Notes under the pieces: model-generated | Seen by the model: the letters and a program-made list of their open reading frames with translations, nothing else | Database searches by the model: none | What the model was told of the DNA's origin: nothing | Shown: positions 1 to 12,020 of the stretch, in pieces | How positions within the stretch are numbered: the first letter of the stretch is position 1 | How the letters are laid out: every line of letters begins with the position of its first letter | Assembly (NCBI GenBank): GCA_001931875.2 | Contig: MSJH02000835.1 | Span: 1-63,578 of the forward strand | Direction of reading: 5' to 3' | DNA length: 63,578 nt | Source: Byssochlamys sp. IMV 00236 | Lineage: Eukaryota; Ascomycota; Eurotiomycetes; Eurotiales; Thermoascaceae | Position numbers and translations under genes: made by a program

Positions 1-90
1 CTTATAATTATTTTAATATAAATATTTATTAAATATTTTAATAACTTTTATTAAAGGTATATTTATACCTTATTTTAAGTAAATATTTAA
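1..90. repeat. Repeat R1, copy 1, left segment
   Basis: This AT-rich DNA matches 31462-31551 almost base for base apart from transitions. It is the part of R1 copy 1 left of the G1 retrotransposon. The last five bases (86-90, TTTAA) form the left target-site duplication of G1. No coding trace is visible. R1 resumes at 6191 and presumably extends upstream of the window, because copy 2 has at least 586 bp more on this side. Confidence 0.85.
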
Positions 91-419
91 TATTATAATA
101 TTAGCCTAAGAAGCTAATACAATTTTATTTTAATAAAAACTCTCCCTTATATAAATTCGCTAGCTAATACTTATATAAGTTAAAAGAGTAAGACTTAACT
201 TTTCTAAATTATATAAAGAATTATATAATCTTATAAAAGATATCTTTAGCGTATAGCTTAATTTAAATTTAAGCTTTTTAAGCTATATCTTATTTATTAA
301 GCCTGCTTATAATAGCTTATTTTAGTTTAAATTAACTAAATAGAGATTTTATAGCTAGTCCTAATATTAACTACTTATTTTATTTATCTTAACTTATCTT
401 CTAAGCCTATATCTTAATA
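91..419 (+). repeat. G1 5' LTR (329 bp)
   Basis: It begins TATTATAATATTAGCC and ends CTATATCTTAATA. It aligns over its full length with 5862-6190, differing by transitions. It is followed by CTATATAGCTTTTATTTAG, the position of the primer-binding site; RIP has blurred it too much to assign a tRNA. Confidence 0.93.
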
Positions 420-3400
420 CTATATAGCTTTTATTTAGAAGTTAATACTGTTAATAATACTTACTTTAATTCCCCTATTCTTACTAACTATTTTAAGGAA
501 ATTTATTAAGTATATTACTATTAACTATAGGCTAAAATAATATAATTATTATTACTTAGTATATAAATATATTATTAAGACTAAGTTATTAATAAATAAA
601 GCTAGCTAATATATTAAATAGATTAAGATAAAATTCTAAGAATTCTAATAAGAGTTTATAGCTATATAATAGAGATTTAAATAAAAAAATATTAATCTTA
701 AGGCTATTTAATAATATTAAGAGATATAGCTTAATAAAAAAGAATAATAATATATTTAGGCTATTTTTAAAAAGGACTAAGCTTATTATATAATTATTCT
801 TATTATAAATATACTTATATTTATATTTAAATCTAAGCTTAATATTAAGAGATTTATAGCTGTTTTAATAAAAGCATTTAAAATATTTATTATTATATTT
901 TTTTCCGCTTTTAAACTTTTAAAAAAATTCTTTAACTTAAATAAGTTTAAAGGTAATTAAAAGGACCTTTAATACTTTATAGCTTAAATCTAAGAGAAGA
1001 TAATAATTAATTAAGATTAATTTCTAACCTCTTAAAGTTATATAGTCTATATAATTAATTATTTAAAAAATATACCCTATACTTAAATATTACTATATAT
1101 TAAAAATAAGACTTATACTTTTAGTAATTATTAAAAGATTTTAAATATCTTAAAGTATATATTTAATAACTTTAATTATATAAATAATATATATAATAAA
1201 TTATTTAACCTCTATTAAATTAATAAGGAATTTAAAATTTTCTTTATTAAGTTTTAATACTTAATACTAAAAAAAAAATACTTAAAAGAATATTATTTAC
1301 TCTATTTAAGTAAGCTATTAATTAAAAATTTTAAGAAATATTATTATATAGCTAGCCTCTAAGTTATAAATATTATTAATTTGCTAAATTCCTATAAAAC
1401 TTTAAAAACTACTGCTATTAATATATTATAAACTAGCCCTTTATTATAAAAACTTATACTACTATTTTAAGACTTACTTAATATATTTAATCTCTCTTAT
1501 TTACTTTAAGCCTTGCCTTAACTATAAGATATAATAATTAGCCCTAGAGAAGTTTTATATAGAAAAGTAAACTAGCCTTAATATAGCTATATAATTTAAT
1601 AAACTTAAATATTTTTAAATACTTAAGTAAAAGAAAGTATAGCCTATTATATTATAAAACTAATACTTATTTTTAATATAACTCCTTAAAATATTATATT
1701 AAAGATTACCTATATTTAAATAACTGCTAAAAGATTTAAGTTATAGCTATATATAAACTCTACTCTTAAACTTCTTAAATAATCTAGTTCTTAAACTTAT
1801 ATAATTTATTCCTTAATTAGTTTTTAATAAAAAAAGTAAGCTTAAAATAAATTATAGCTAGGCTTAAAAATTATATATTATTTAAATCTTTACTACTATT
1901 ATTTATAAAATTAACCTTAAGAAATATTTATAATAATTAAAATTAATAATACTACTTATAATATTAGAAAAGAAGAAGAAAAAGATCTGCTTATTAATTT
2001 ATACCCTATTTAATATTAAAGCTAAAAGATAAAGATTTATAAACTAAGAATAGGCTAAAGATTAAAAATTAAAGCTTATCTCTTTAAAGAGCTTAATTAT
2101 TCTATATATATTTAATAAAAGAGAATTAGAGAATAAGAAGATTATATACTATATTTAAATAAATATAAGAATTAAAGATTATTTTAAAAAGAATATTAAG
2201 TTCTATATTATTTAACTAATATATTATTTTATTATTTTAAGACTTTCTTAGCTAAAATATTATAACTTATACTTATAATTTATTATTTATAATATTATTT
2301 TTAATAATAATTATTATTAAAAGAATTATAATATATTTTTAAAGCTAATTAAAATATTTACTCTATATAATATTCTCTTAAAAGCTTTACCCTAATACTT
2401 ATTCTTAAGACTTAAAAAATTAGAAAAAAAGAATATAGCCTTTATTTTTCTAACTGCCTATTCTATTTATACTTAAAGAAATATTTAAATATTTATAATT
2501 ATTTTAAAGGACTTAGATATTATTCTAAAGATTAAATAAGTTTAAAAAAAAGACTTTATTTATCTATTACTTAAGAAGTTTAAAGATTATATTAATATTT
2601 TTTTTTTAAAAAGGCTAAGTATCTATTATTATATTATTCTTATAATTATAATATTAAGCTATTAAAGGAGAAGTTACTCTCCTTTAAACCTCTATATATT
2701 ATATTCTAGAATAAATTAAAGATCCTAAAAAAATAGATTAAAAAAAATCTAAAAAAGAGATTTATTTACTTAAGCTTATTACTTATTATATGTTTAATTC
2801 TATTTATTAAGAAGCCTAATAAAGGAATATAAATCTATATAAATTATTAAGCCTTAAATATAATAACTATTAAAGACTAATATTTTCTATTTTTAATTAA
2901 GAAAACTTTAAATAACTTAAAAAAAATAAAGTATTTTATAAAGATTAATATTATTTCTATATTTAATAATTTTTATATTAAAAAGAGATAAGAATACTTA
3001 ACTATCTTCTATACTTAACTTAGCCTATTTAAATTATTAATAATATTATTTAGCTTAATAGAAGTATTAGTAATATTTTAATAGTTTATTAATAATACCT
3101 TATAAAATTACCTTAATATCTTTTATATTATATACCTTTATAATATTTTAATATATAATATAATTTATTTTAAATATATTTAATATATCTATACTATTTT
3201 ATAGAAGCTATATAAAGTAGGCTTATATATAAAGATCTAGAAGTATAAGTTTATTATTTTTAAGATTAAGTTTTTAAGTATTATTATTAGCTAAGACTAT
3301 ATTAAAATAGATTTAAATAAGGTAAAAATAATTATTAAATAGAAGACCCTAACTTATATAATTAATATATAAGCCTTTATTAAATTTAGTAACTTTTATT

Positions 3401-5861
3401 ATTAGTTTATTTATAACTTTTCTAAGATAATTATATTATTTATAAACTTAACTTAAAAAAGAGTTCTCTTTAATTAAATACCTGCTTATTAGTCTAGTTT
3501 TAAAGCTTTAAAAAAATATTTATTTAAGTCTTAATTTTAAAGCTATTTAACTAGACTTATAAGATTATAATTAAAACTAACTTATTTAATTATATATTAG
3601 CTAAAGTTATATCTTAATATAATAATAAAAAAATCCTATATCTTATTATATTTTTCTTAAAAAAGCTCTCTATTATAAAGTATAATTATAAGATTTATAA
3701 TAAAGAATTATTAATAATTATTTATTACTTTAAAAAGTAATACTTTAAGCTTAAAGATATATTATTACTAATTAAAGTTATTACAGATTATTATAACTTA
3801 AAATATTTTATATTAATTAAGCTATTAAACTAGTAATAAGCCTATTAATCTAAGTTCTTATTTTAGTTTAATTTCTAAATTATATATTATCTTAGAAAAT
3901 AAAGAATAAAGCTTAATACTCTAACTAAGAGATTAAAAAATCTCCTTAAGAAAGAAGATAAATAGCTATAATATTAAAGCTAGATAATCTTAAAAAAAGA
4001 GAACTTTAATTTATAGATTTAGAGATTCTTAAAATTAAAAGCTATTATTAAGAATTAAATAGTAAAGTATATTTACTTTATTAATCTAATAGCTTAAGAG
4101 ATTAAAAATCTTATTAAACTTATAAGAATACTTACTTAACTTATTTTAAAAAGTTAAACTATTTAATTTAAAGAACTTATTTAATTTACTCTATTACTTA
4201 ATTAGTTTATTAAGATTATTTAATTTATTAAAGAGATAATTTAGCCTATTAAAGAAGCTATTTAGCCTATTAAAAAAATAGCCTCGCTTATTAAATAAAA
4301 CTAGCTAAATTCTCTTATTATACTTAATAAATTAAAATACTTATTTAATATTAAAGACTTATTAAATATAGCTTATTTATTTAATAATTTAATATAGTTT
4401 ATTTTATAAGCCTTAAACTATAAAGCTAACTATTATTTTAAGATTATATTAGTTAATTATTAATAAAGAGAAAGATACTTATATTATAAAGACTACTTAT
4501 ATATTTCTAATTATAATAAGCTAAGAGCCTGCTTATTATAAGAATACTATAATAAATATATATTTAAATACTTTAAAAAATATAAGCTTTATAACTTAAT
4601 CTTATAAAAATATTATTAGCTAAATATATATTAATATATAGATTACTAGACTTAAAATTACTATATTTACTATTATATTATACTCTTAAATAAAGGCTGC
4701 TAAAGAGTTTTATATTAGCTTCTTATTCTTAAATATTCTTAGTAAGATATTTTAATAGATTTTATTACTAAATTTATACCTTATTAAAGTTATAATATTA
4801 TATTAATTATTATAGATTAATTTATAAAAATAAAATATTTTATTCTTTATTAAGCTACTTATAATACTAAAGAAATAGTATAATTATATATTTACTATAT
4901 ATAAAAGCTTTATAAGCTATTAAAGACTATAATATTTAATTAAAGCCCTTAATTTATTATTACTTTCTAGAAATACTTAATTTAATACTTAGATATTATA
5001 AACTTATTATTTACTATTTATTACTTTAAGACTAATAATTAAATTAAAAGAATAAATATTATCTTAAAATAATATTTATATACTTATATTAACTATTTAT
5101 AAGATAATTAAGTTAATTAGCTATTTTTAGCTAAATTTATATTAAACTCTTATTATTTTAAGACTATTAAAGTATTACCCTTTTTTACTAACTATAGGTT
5201 CTATTTATATATAGGATTTAAGCTTATTTAGCCTATAAATTAGCCTATTATTAAAAATACTAAAGCCTTTATTAAAAAAATATAAGATATTATAGATTAT
5301 ATCTATACTTAGATTTATATTATTTAAGTTTATTATAAAAAGCAGATTAATTATTATTAAATCTTAGCTTACTGCTATTATATAAGATAATCTATTTAAT
5401 TAAATATTTAGAATATCTATATTTAATACCCTTAAAAGAAATTTAATTAGAAGAATCTTAATTTATTCTATATTATTAAGATTATTAGCCTATATACTTA
5501 TTAGCTAAATCTACCTATTTTAATATACGTCTATTCTATATTTAATATTAGCCTATTTTACCTTATTATTAAAAACCTTATACTTAAATAGAGATAATCT
5601 TTACTACTACTTATTAAAATTAATAGCCTTAAAGAATAAATTATTAAAAATATCTTAAACTCTTAATAAGAATATTAAAGTTATAAAGGCCTTTAATTAT
5701 AATATATTATTAAGTAGTTAAGTTATAATAACTTAATTAAGAAGCCTATATATTATCTATAATATACTTAGGAGATTATTATTAACTTCTACTACTATTA
5801 TTTAAATAAGCTAAAATTAAGAGATAATTTTAATAGAGCTTAACCTTAAGGAAGAAAATAT
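420..5861 (+). pseudogene. G1 gag-pol remnant (RT, RNase H, integrase, chromodomain)
   Basis: Translated ignoring stops, about 2790-3240 reads as gypsy reverse transcriptase: VLFIKKP-like, ALN-ITIKD-like and LNNLKKIKYF blocks, with the catalytic YLDD box now YLYN (3133-3144). A conserved post-RT block (KFL-IIIS, AFIKF-NFYY-FI) follows to about 3440, then degraded RNase H. Integrase starts near 4480, with KYKLYNLIL-KYYWPNIY-like residues at about 4570-4640, and runs to about 5500. A chromodomain with its tail (LQYIVKWL-like, YYYLNK-like) lies at about 5640-5825. Gag should lie upstream, at roughly 450-2000, but I could not recognise its motifs. Glutamine and tryptophan codons have become stops and Asp has become Asn, typical of RIP. 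Confidence 0.9.
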
Positions 5862-6190
5862 TATTATAATACTAGCCTAAGAAGCTAATATAATTTTATT
5901 TTAATAAAAACTCTCTCTCGCATAAATCTACTAGCTAATATTTATATAAATTAGAAGAATAAGACTTAACTCTTCTAGATTATATAAAAAATTATATAAT
6001 CTTATAAAAAATTTCTTTAGTATATAGTTTAATCTAGATTTAAGCTTTTTAAGCTATATCTTATTTACTAAGCTTATTTATAATAGCTTATTCTAGTCTA
6101 AATTAGCTAAATAAAGATCTTATAGCTAGTCCTAGTATTAACTACTTATTTTATTTATTCTAGCCTGTTTTCTAAGCCTATACCTTAACA
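5862..6190 (+). repeat. G1 3' LTR (329 bp)
   Basis: It has exactly the same length as the 5' LTR. It ends ACCTTAACA, keeping the terminal CA that the 5' copy has lost. The right TSD TTTAA (6191-6195) follows at once and R1 resumes. Differences from the 5' LTR are C/T and G/A transitions. Confidence 0.94.
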
Positions 6191-9100
6191 TTTAAAGTAT
6201 TATAAGTATATGCTAAATATAGCTTAAATTTAATTTAAGCTTTATACTTAAGGTAATTATAAGACCTTATTTCTCTTATTTTTTTAAAAGGATAAAAAGA
6301 ATAAAATTTAAAATAAAGTATATTATTAAGTATATAAATATAGTAGTATTAAATATTATAAATATATATTAAAGTATATACTTAAATAATACTATAAATA
6401 ATACTATAAATATAACTATATTAAACTAAGTATTTTTAAAATACTTTATAAAGAAGTAAGCTATATATTTAATATTACTTTTATTAATAAACTTTTTAAA
6501 AGAGAAATTAAAAATTAGTATAATAAATTTTTTTATTTTTAAAATTAATAATTAGTAAAGTATTATTTCTATTTAAAAAGTAAAATATAAGTATACTTAA
6601 ATTAAACTCTAGTAATCTTTAAATAGTATAAAGTAAGTTTAACTCTTTATTTAATCTTAGTATATATTAAATATATCTTTAGCTATTAATTACCTTTATT
6701 AGTTACTTATTAGTAAATAATTTTAAATTATAATATATTATATAAGCTATTTCTATATATATAGCTTAAATTTATATACTTTATTTATATATTTTAATAG
6801 CTTATAAAATATATAATATTAATATTTTTATTTAATCTACTTATATCTATATTAATTATACTATTTTAAGGTATATAACTTATAATAAGTATTTGCTTTA
6901 TATATATTAGGTATATATTAACTATAGGTTTAGAATTTAATTACTCTTAAAGTATATTTAAAGTTTTATATAAAAAATATAATACTTTAATTAATATTTT
7001 TATTTTTTATAATTAAAATTATTTTCTTTTTATCCTTCTTATTTATTAAGAAAATTATATATATTTTCCTCTATTATTAACTAAGTTAAGTTAAGATTTT
7101 ACTTAAAAACTTATAGATTTAATTAATTAAAAGAATATTTTTACTATAACTATATATATATTATATATATCTTAAGCCTATATTATATATATATTAACTA
7201 AATACTTATAGATAAATTCTTAATATCTTTAGAAGTATATATATTTAAATAAAAGTATTAAGGTTAAGCTTTAAATTTAATTAAAGCTTCTTTAAATATT
7301 AAAGATAAAGTTATTTATTTAATTTAAAAATAAAAACTTCTATAATATTTATTTAGTTTAAATATTACTAGTTAAAATCTATTCTTATTATATATTTTAT
7401 ATATATTAATATTATATAGGGGTTATATAAGAGTATAAGTTTAACTAATATAAAGAAAGTAATAAATAATAAATTTACGCAGTTAATATTAATAAAACTA
7501 GAGAATATATTATTATTTATTATATAAATACTTAAATAAAAGCATTTATAAAAGCTAAATATTTTAAAATAAATTTAGCTTATAAGATAATACTTAAAAA
7601 TCTAAATATCTTTTTAATCTTAAGCTAGAATTCTGAAACTAAATATATATTTAATTTATTCTTATTATATATTTAGTATATATTAACCTTATTTTAAGAA
7701 TTAATACTTATTACTATATTTTTATTTCTTTATAAACTTATTATATATACTTTTAAGTATTTAAATTATTATTTTAAATATTATTATAAGTTATATATTA
7801 ATATATTTAATAAGTATATATTTTAAATAAAGAAGAAATACAGATTATTACTATAGATATATATAAGAAATAAGTACTAAGTTAATATTATCTTAATAAA
7901 TATAAAATATATATTAAGTATATTTAAGCTTTAATAACTATTTATATTCTATTTATCTTTCTTTTAATTAGTAAGAATATCTTAAGTATATATTTATCTT
8001 CTACTAAATATATATTAAATATAATTTTTATAAAAAGTTTAAAAGATTTTATTTTCTTATTTATTAACTAAAATATCTATAGGATTTAAATTTATATTAA
8101 GAAATCTTTTAAATTATATATTAATAAGGTAAGAAATATTTAAATATTAAAAGATAGCTTTAAAGTAAAATTAAACTATAGATTCTTATTATATTATTAT
8201 AAGAAATATTAAAAATCCTTTTTAAATAGTAAAGTTATATTTAAAAGTATACTAAATTATTTAAAAGTAATTACTTTTAAAATAATTATAATATAGGGGA
8301 AAACTTATCTTTATTAAAGGCTATTAAGTAATAAGTCTATATTTAGTATATACTTAGTTTATATATAGCTTAGATTAAATATTAATAAGGCTAATTTATA
8401 TTTAGTCTATAATAATATATAGAAGATATTATTAAATAATAAAAGCTTTTTAGCTATAATATTAATAATATATAGTAAAACTATAATAATATTATATAAA
8501 TCTCTTAATAGATATAGAGAAATAATAAGATAAAAGCTTAATATATCTTTAAGTATATATTAAATATATCTTTTAAACTAATAGAATTAAAAGGCTATTA
8601 ACTATTAAATAAATTAACTTTATTTATTATTTAATTTTAATAATCTTTATAAATATACCTTTAAATAATAGTAATAATTAATCTTTTAATAAAGATATTA
8701 AGTTTAAAATTATTTTAATATCTTTATTTAGATTTACTATTAAATATATACTAGTTAAAGATAAAAGATTTATTTAATATATATTACATAAAGGTTAAAA
8801 AAAAGTTAACTTAAAGATTTTAGCTATTATTAAAGCTAAGTTAAATTTAAGACTAAATAAATTAAGCTAAGCTTTAAAGAATTAAACTTAAATTACTATT
8901 CTTAATATAAATTAAATATAAAGTATATATTAAATAAAGGTTAAAAAAAAGTTAATTTAGAGATTTTAGCTATTATTAAAGCTAAGTTAAATCTAAGACT
9001 AAATAAATTAAGCTAAGCTTTAAAGAATTAAACTCAGATTACTATTTTTAATATAGATTAAATATAAAATATATATTAAATAAAAGTTAAAAAAAGAATT

Positions 9101-10209
9101 AACTTAAAGATTTTAATTATATTTAAGGCTAAATTTAATTTAATACTATTTTAATACTTAAAAGAGCTTAAATCTTTTTATTAAATTTAAATAGCTTTAC
9201 TAGTTTTAATATAAAATATATATTAACTCTATATTTAGCTTATATTATCTAGGAATTAAATATAGATTTTAAATAAAATAAAGCTTATATATACTATAGC
9301 AGAAATCCTTTATTAAAAGAAATAATAAAGACTAATTTTATTATTTAATTAAAATAAATATTAGAGTAAAGGTAATATAAGTTTAAATAAAAAAAAGATT
9401 ATTATAGTAATATATAAAATAAATAAATATATATATAGCTATAGTTATATAATTATAATATATATTTCTTTCTTTTTATAATAAAAATAAATAAAGAATA
9501 AAAAATATTATATTAGAATTATTTAAAAATATAAGAAAATATTCTTTAAATATAAAAACTTAGTATTAAATAAATATTTAAAATTAAATAAAATTTAATT
9601 TAAATATATGCTTAGAAGTTAGCAGGTCTTAAATATTTATATATTTAAAATATTTAAAAACTTATTCTTTAAAGAGAAGATAATAATTTATAAATATAAA
9701 CTTAATATATACTTTATATATAAAAAAAACTTATTAATTAACTTAGCGCTACAGCTATTAATATTATAAATATAATTATTACTATAAAGATTATTATAAA
9801 AATAATTATATTTTATTTTTATTAATAATATATTTATTAGTATATTTTATATAAGAACTTAATTTTTTTTATTTAAAGAGAGTAGATATAAAAGTTAAAT
9901 TAAAACCTTATTTAATATATATTTAATATTAATTAAAAGATTACTTACTATTACTTTTATTATTATTATTAGCTAAAAATAATAAATTATTAATTTATAT
10001 AAAGTTAATATATATATAATATAAATAAAGTAAAAGTTATATTTATAATATATTTATAAAATAAGATAAATAAAGAAGTAAGTTATTAAAAATAAAGGCT
10101 AAGATTAATATTAAGTATATATTAAATATATTTAAAAATTCTGCTAAGAGTTATAAATTATATATAAATAATAATATAAATAGTAATATAAATAATAAAA
10201 TAAATAATA
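6191..10209. repeat. Repeat R1, copy 1, middle segment
   Basis: About 4 kb with no recognisable coding trace. Bases 6191-8386 match 31547-33733 (copy 2) throughout; the rest has no partner in the window because copy 2 is cut at 33733. The distinctive feature is a short motif close to AGTATATATTAAATATA, or its ATATGCTAAATATA variant, recurring every few hundred bases (for example near 6206, 6362, 6660, 7673, 7905, 8345, 8555 and 10110). A 146-bp tandem repeat lies at 8789-9140. A simple AATAATATAAAT-like stretch lies at 10160-10209, next to the C1-A insertion. I do not recognise the family: it shows no LTR, RT, transposase or rRNA similarity that I can see. Confidence 0.8.
8789..9140. repeat. 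146-bp tandem repeat, about 2.4 units, within R1
   Basis: Units start at 8789, 8935 and 9081, exactly 146 bp apart, each opening with TAAAGGTTAAAAAAAAGTTAA or a close variant. Units 1 and 2 are nearly identical, differing at a few transitions. Unit 3 degenerates after about 60 bp. There is no open frame across units. Confidence 0.9.
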
Positions 10210-10422
10210 TATTATAAAATAGCAGTTAAAACTAGTAGATATTATAAAAAATTATATAACTTTATTATATAATAAAAAGATAAATATCTTAAGATAATTT
10301 ATAGTAAAAAAATAATAATAATATTAATTATAGTTTTACCCCTTATACTTATTTTTTTTAAATTATTCTCTTAAATTTAATAGAGATAGGTCTTATTATA
10401 ATTAGATTTATTTCTTTTAATT
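10210..10422 (+). repeat. C1-A 5' LTR (213 bp)
   Basis: It begins TATTATAAAATAGCAGTTA; the family 5' end is TGTTATAAAA, as seen at the unmutated end near 29590. It ends TTTTAATT. The next bases, AATTATAAGCTTAAGTTTATA, form the presumed primer-binding region, conserved in C1, C2 and C3. Confidence 0.9.
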
Positions 10423-10949
10423 AATTATAAGCTTAAGTTTATAATAACTTAAGATAAATTAAATAATATAAAACTCTTTACTTAAAGCTAAAAGGTTTAA
10501 AATAATAATAATAAGTTATTCTTATATAAAAAGACTTATAATAAGACTACTTTAATATTTTAAAATTAAGTATTAAACCTAATAGAGATTAGAACTTATT
10601 AAAGATTAGAAAATTAACTTATTATAAAAATATTATTAGTAAAAGATATTAATAATTAAAAAGAGAGACTTATTTTTATTTTTTTAAAAAAGAATTATAA
10701 GAAGTAGTTTTTTTATATAAAGAAATAGCTTATTAATAAAGACTACTAAAAAATTATTAAATTAAATAAAAGTCTATATAAAGCTATATATAATAAAACT
10801 AATATAACTATATAATATTAAATTACTAAATATTTATTTAAAGATAATTAAGATAAATTTATTAACTTTCTTAATATAAAAGCATTATAAAAGGCTCTAT
10901 AAATAAAATACTAAAAAACTTTTCTTATTTAAAAATACTAGCTTTTTAA

Positions 10950-11621
10950 TATAAGAAGCGCTAGTTTTAGTAGCTTAATACTAAAACTAAGATAAATTCT
11001 AGATAAGAAGCTTGCTTTCTATCTAGTAAAAGGAGAAGACTATATCTAGCTAAGTATGCTTATATAATTAGGATTAAAACCTTATACCTCTATGCCTCTC
11101 CCTAGTAGCCGCACTAGTAGATCTATATTAGAGTTTAAACTTAGCGCGTTAATATACTGGCCAAGCAGGCGTATGCTGGGATAGCTAATATAAGATTTCT
11201 CGGGATTAATACCTATGTTTAGTCCTTTAAGACGGCTGAAGACAATGTAAAGGTGCTGCTCGTGCTTGTTCTCTGTATTAGAGGCGATAACGAGATTATC
11301 GACGTAGACCCTGACAAAAGCCTATAGGTCGCGGAGTTTATTCTCCATTTATCTTTATACGTATGCGATCGCATTCTTAAATCCCATTACAACTACTCTA
11401 AAAACCTCTTGCCCTTAGTATATAATAACGCTAAGGTACCTGATATAGATTTACTAGTACAGCTACTAGGGAGGGGTATAGAGGTACAAGGTTCTAATCT
11501 TAATTATATAAGCATACTTAGCTAAATATAGTCTTCTCCTTTTACTAGATAGAAAGCAAGCTTCTTATCTAAAATTTATTCTAGTTTTAGCGTTAAGCTA
11601 CTAAAACTAGCGCTTCTCGCA
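10950..11621. mobile_element. Foldback element with about 170-bp inverted arms around an RT fragment
   Basis: The left arm (10950 to about 11130) and right arm (about 11455-11621) are inverted copies. The outer end is TGCGAGAAGCGCTAGTTTTAG on the right; the left copy begins TATAAGAAGCGC, the RIP form. Arms stay alignable inward to a CCCTAGTAG...ACTAGTARATCTATAT block. Both outer ends abut TTAA. The spacer (about 11131-11455) is the RT fragment described separately. Each arm has an internal stem, CTAGTTTTAG with GCTAAAACTAG. Confidence 0.75.
11101..11460 (-). pseudogene. Captured gypsy reverse-transcriptase fragment, barely RIP-mutated
   Basis: Read on the minus strand, this encodes a gypsy-type RT core with clear residues: VVVMGFKNAIAYV, then R and ME-KLRDL, then AFVRVYVDNLVIAS, with the YVDD box as YVDN (11295-11306). 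HEQHLYIVFSRLKGLNI and GINPEKSYIS-YPSIRLLGQ follow. Only a few stops occur, each explicable as CAG/CAA changed to TAG/TAA. It lacks RT ends, RNase H and integrase, and the inverted arms cut into both ends. It is distinct from G1 and G2 RT. It may be a captured fragment or the core of a deleted element. Confidence 0.88.
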
Positions 11622-11705
11622 TTAAATAGTAATATATCTAGGTTATTTAAGACTCTAGCTATTATAATTCGATAAAAATTTTTTTATAGGCTCTCTATAT
11701 TTTAA

Positions 11706-12020
11706 TGCGAGAAGCGCTAGTTTTAGTAGCTTAACGCTAAAACTAGGATAAATTCTAGATAAGAAGCTTACTTTCTATTTAATAGAAGGAGAAGACTATA
11801 TTTAGCTAAGTATACTTATATAATTAGAATTAGAACCTTATACCTCTATACTTATTAAATTATTAATATCCGCGGACTTAATAAAATAATAAAACTTAAT
11901 ATTTATTTAATCCCCCTCTAAGAGATTATTTTAGCGTTTATCGCTAGTAAGCGCTATATCTTAACCTTTAACGCTACTTAATTTTTCTATTAGTAGCGAG
12001 TATATTTAAATAGGCAGTAA
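11706..12020 (+). repeat. Third copy of the foldback-arm module and tail
   Basis: It starts TGCGAGAAGCGCTAGTTTTAG directly after TTTAA (11701-11705). It follows the arm sequence for about 150 bp (to about 11857), then diverges into unrelated DNA ending at GGCAGTAA (12020). If the module is the start of an LTR, this would be the most complete copy, at about 315 bp. The tail keeps CCGCGG, GCGCT and other CpG sites. Confidence 0.6.

Larger units (their letters stand above)
91..6190 (+). mobile_element. G1: complete RIP-inactivated Ty3/gypsy chromodomain LTR retrotransposon
   Basis: This 6,100-bp element has two 329-bp LTRs (91-419 and 5862-6190) and a perfect 5-bp TSD, TTTAA, at 86-90 and 6191-6195. 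The same locus exists without the element at 31547-31551, which fixes both boundaries. LTR ends are TA...CA/TA, the expected RIP product of TG...CA. A purine tract (AAGGAAGAAAATAT) precedes the 3' LTR. The order RT, RNase H, integrase, chromodomain on the plus strand marks it as a chromodomain gypsy. Every frame is interrupted by many TAA/TAG codons, so the copy is dead. Confidence 0.95.
10950..12020. mobile_element. 1,071-bp insertion in C1-A (foldback element plus third module copy)
   Basis: Compared with C1-B, where the site is uninterrupted at 47591-47595 (TTTAA), C1-A has 1,071 extra bases bounded by TTTAA at 10945-10949 and 12021-12025. The insertion contains three copies of a roughly 155-170-bp module in +, -, + orientation (10950, 11621 and 11706) around a nearly unmutated gypsy RT fragment. 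It is richer in G+C than its surroundings and keeps many CpG, CpA and TpG dinucleotides. Its class is unresolved: two module copies could be LTR pieces, or the whole could be a compound foldback element. Confidence 0.75.

Noticed and set aside
1..100. Telomere or subtelomere end at the window edge
   Set aside because: No TTAGGG-type array is present at either edge; the left edge lies inside R1 and the right edge just beyond a C4 LTR.
8789..9140. CRISPR-like array
   Set aside because: Repeats are long, contiguous 146-bp tandem units without spacers, in a eukaryotic heterochromatic setting.
10160..10209. Second tandem satellite next to C1-A
   Set aside because: It is a short, imperfect AT-rich simple sequence without a stable period; not enough to call a satellite.
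11101..11460. Functional or domesticated RT gene
   Set aside because: The frame has several stops, one catalytic Asp is Asn, both ends are truncated by the inverted arms, and RNase H and integrase are absent.
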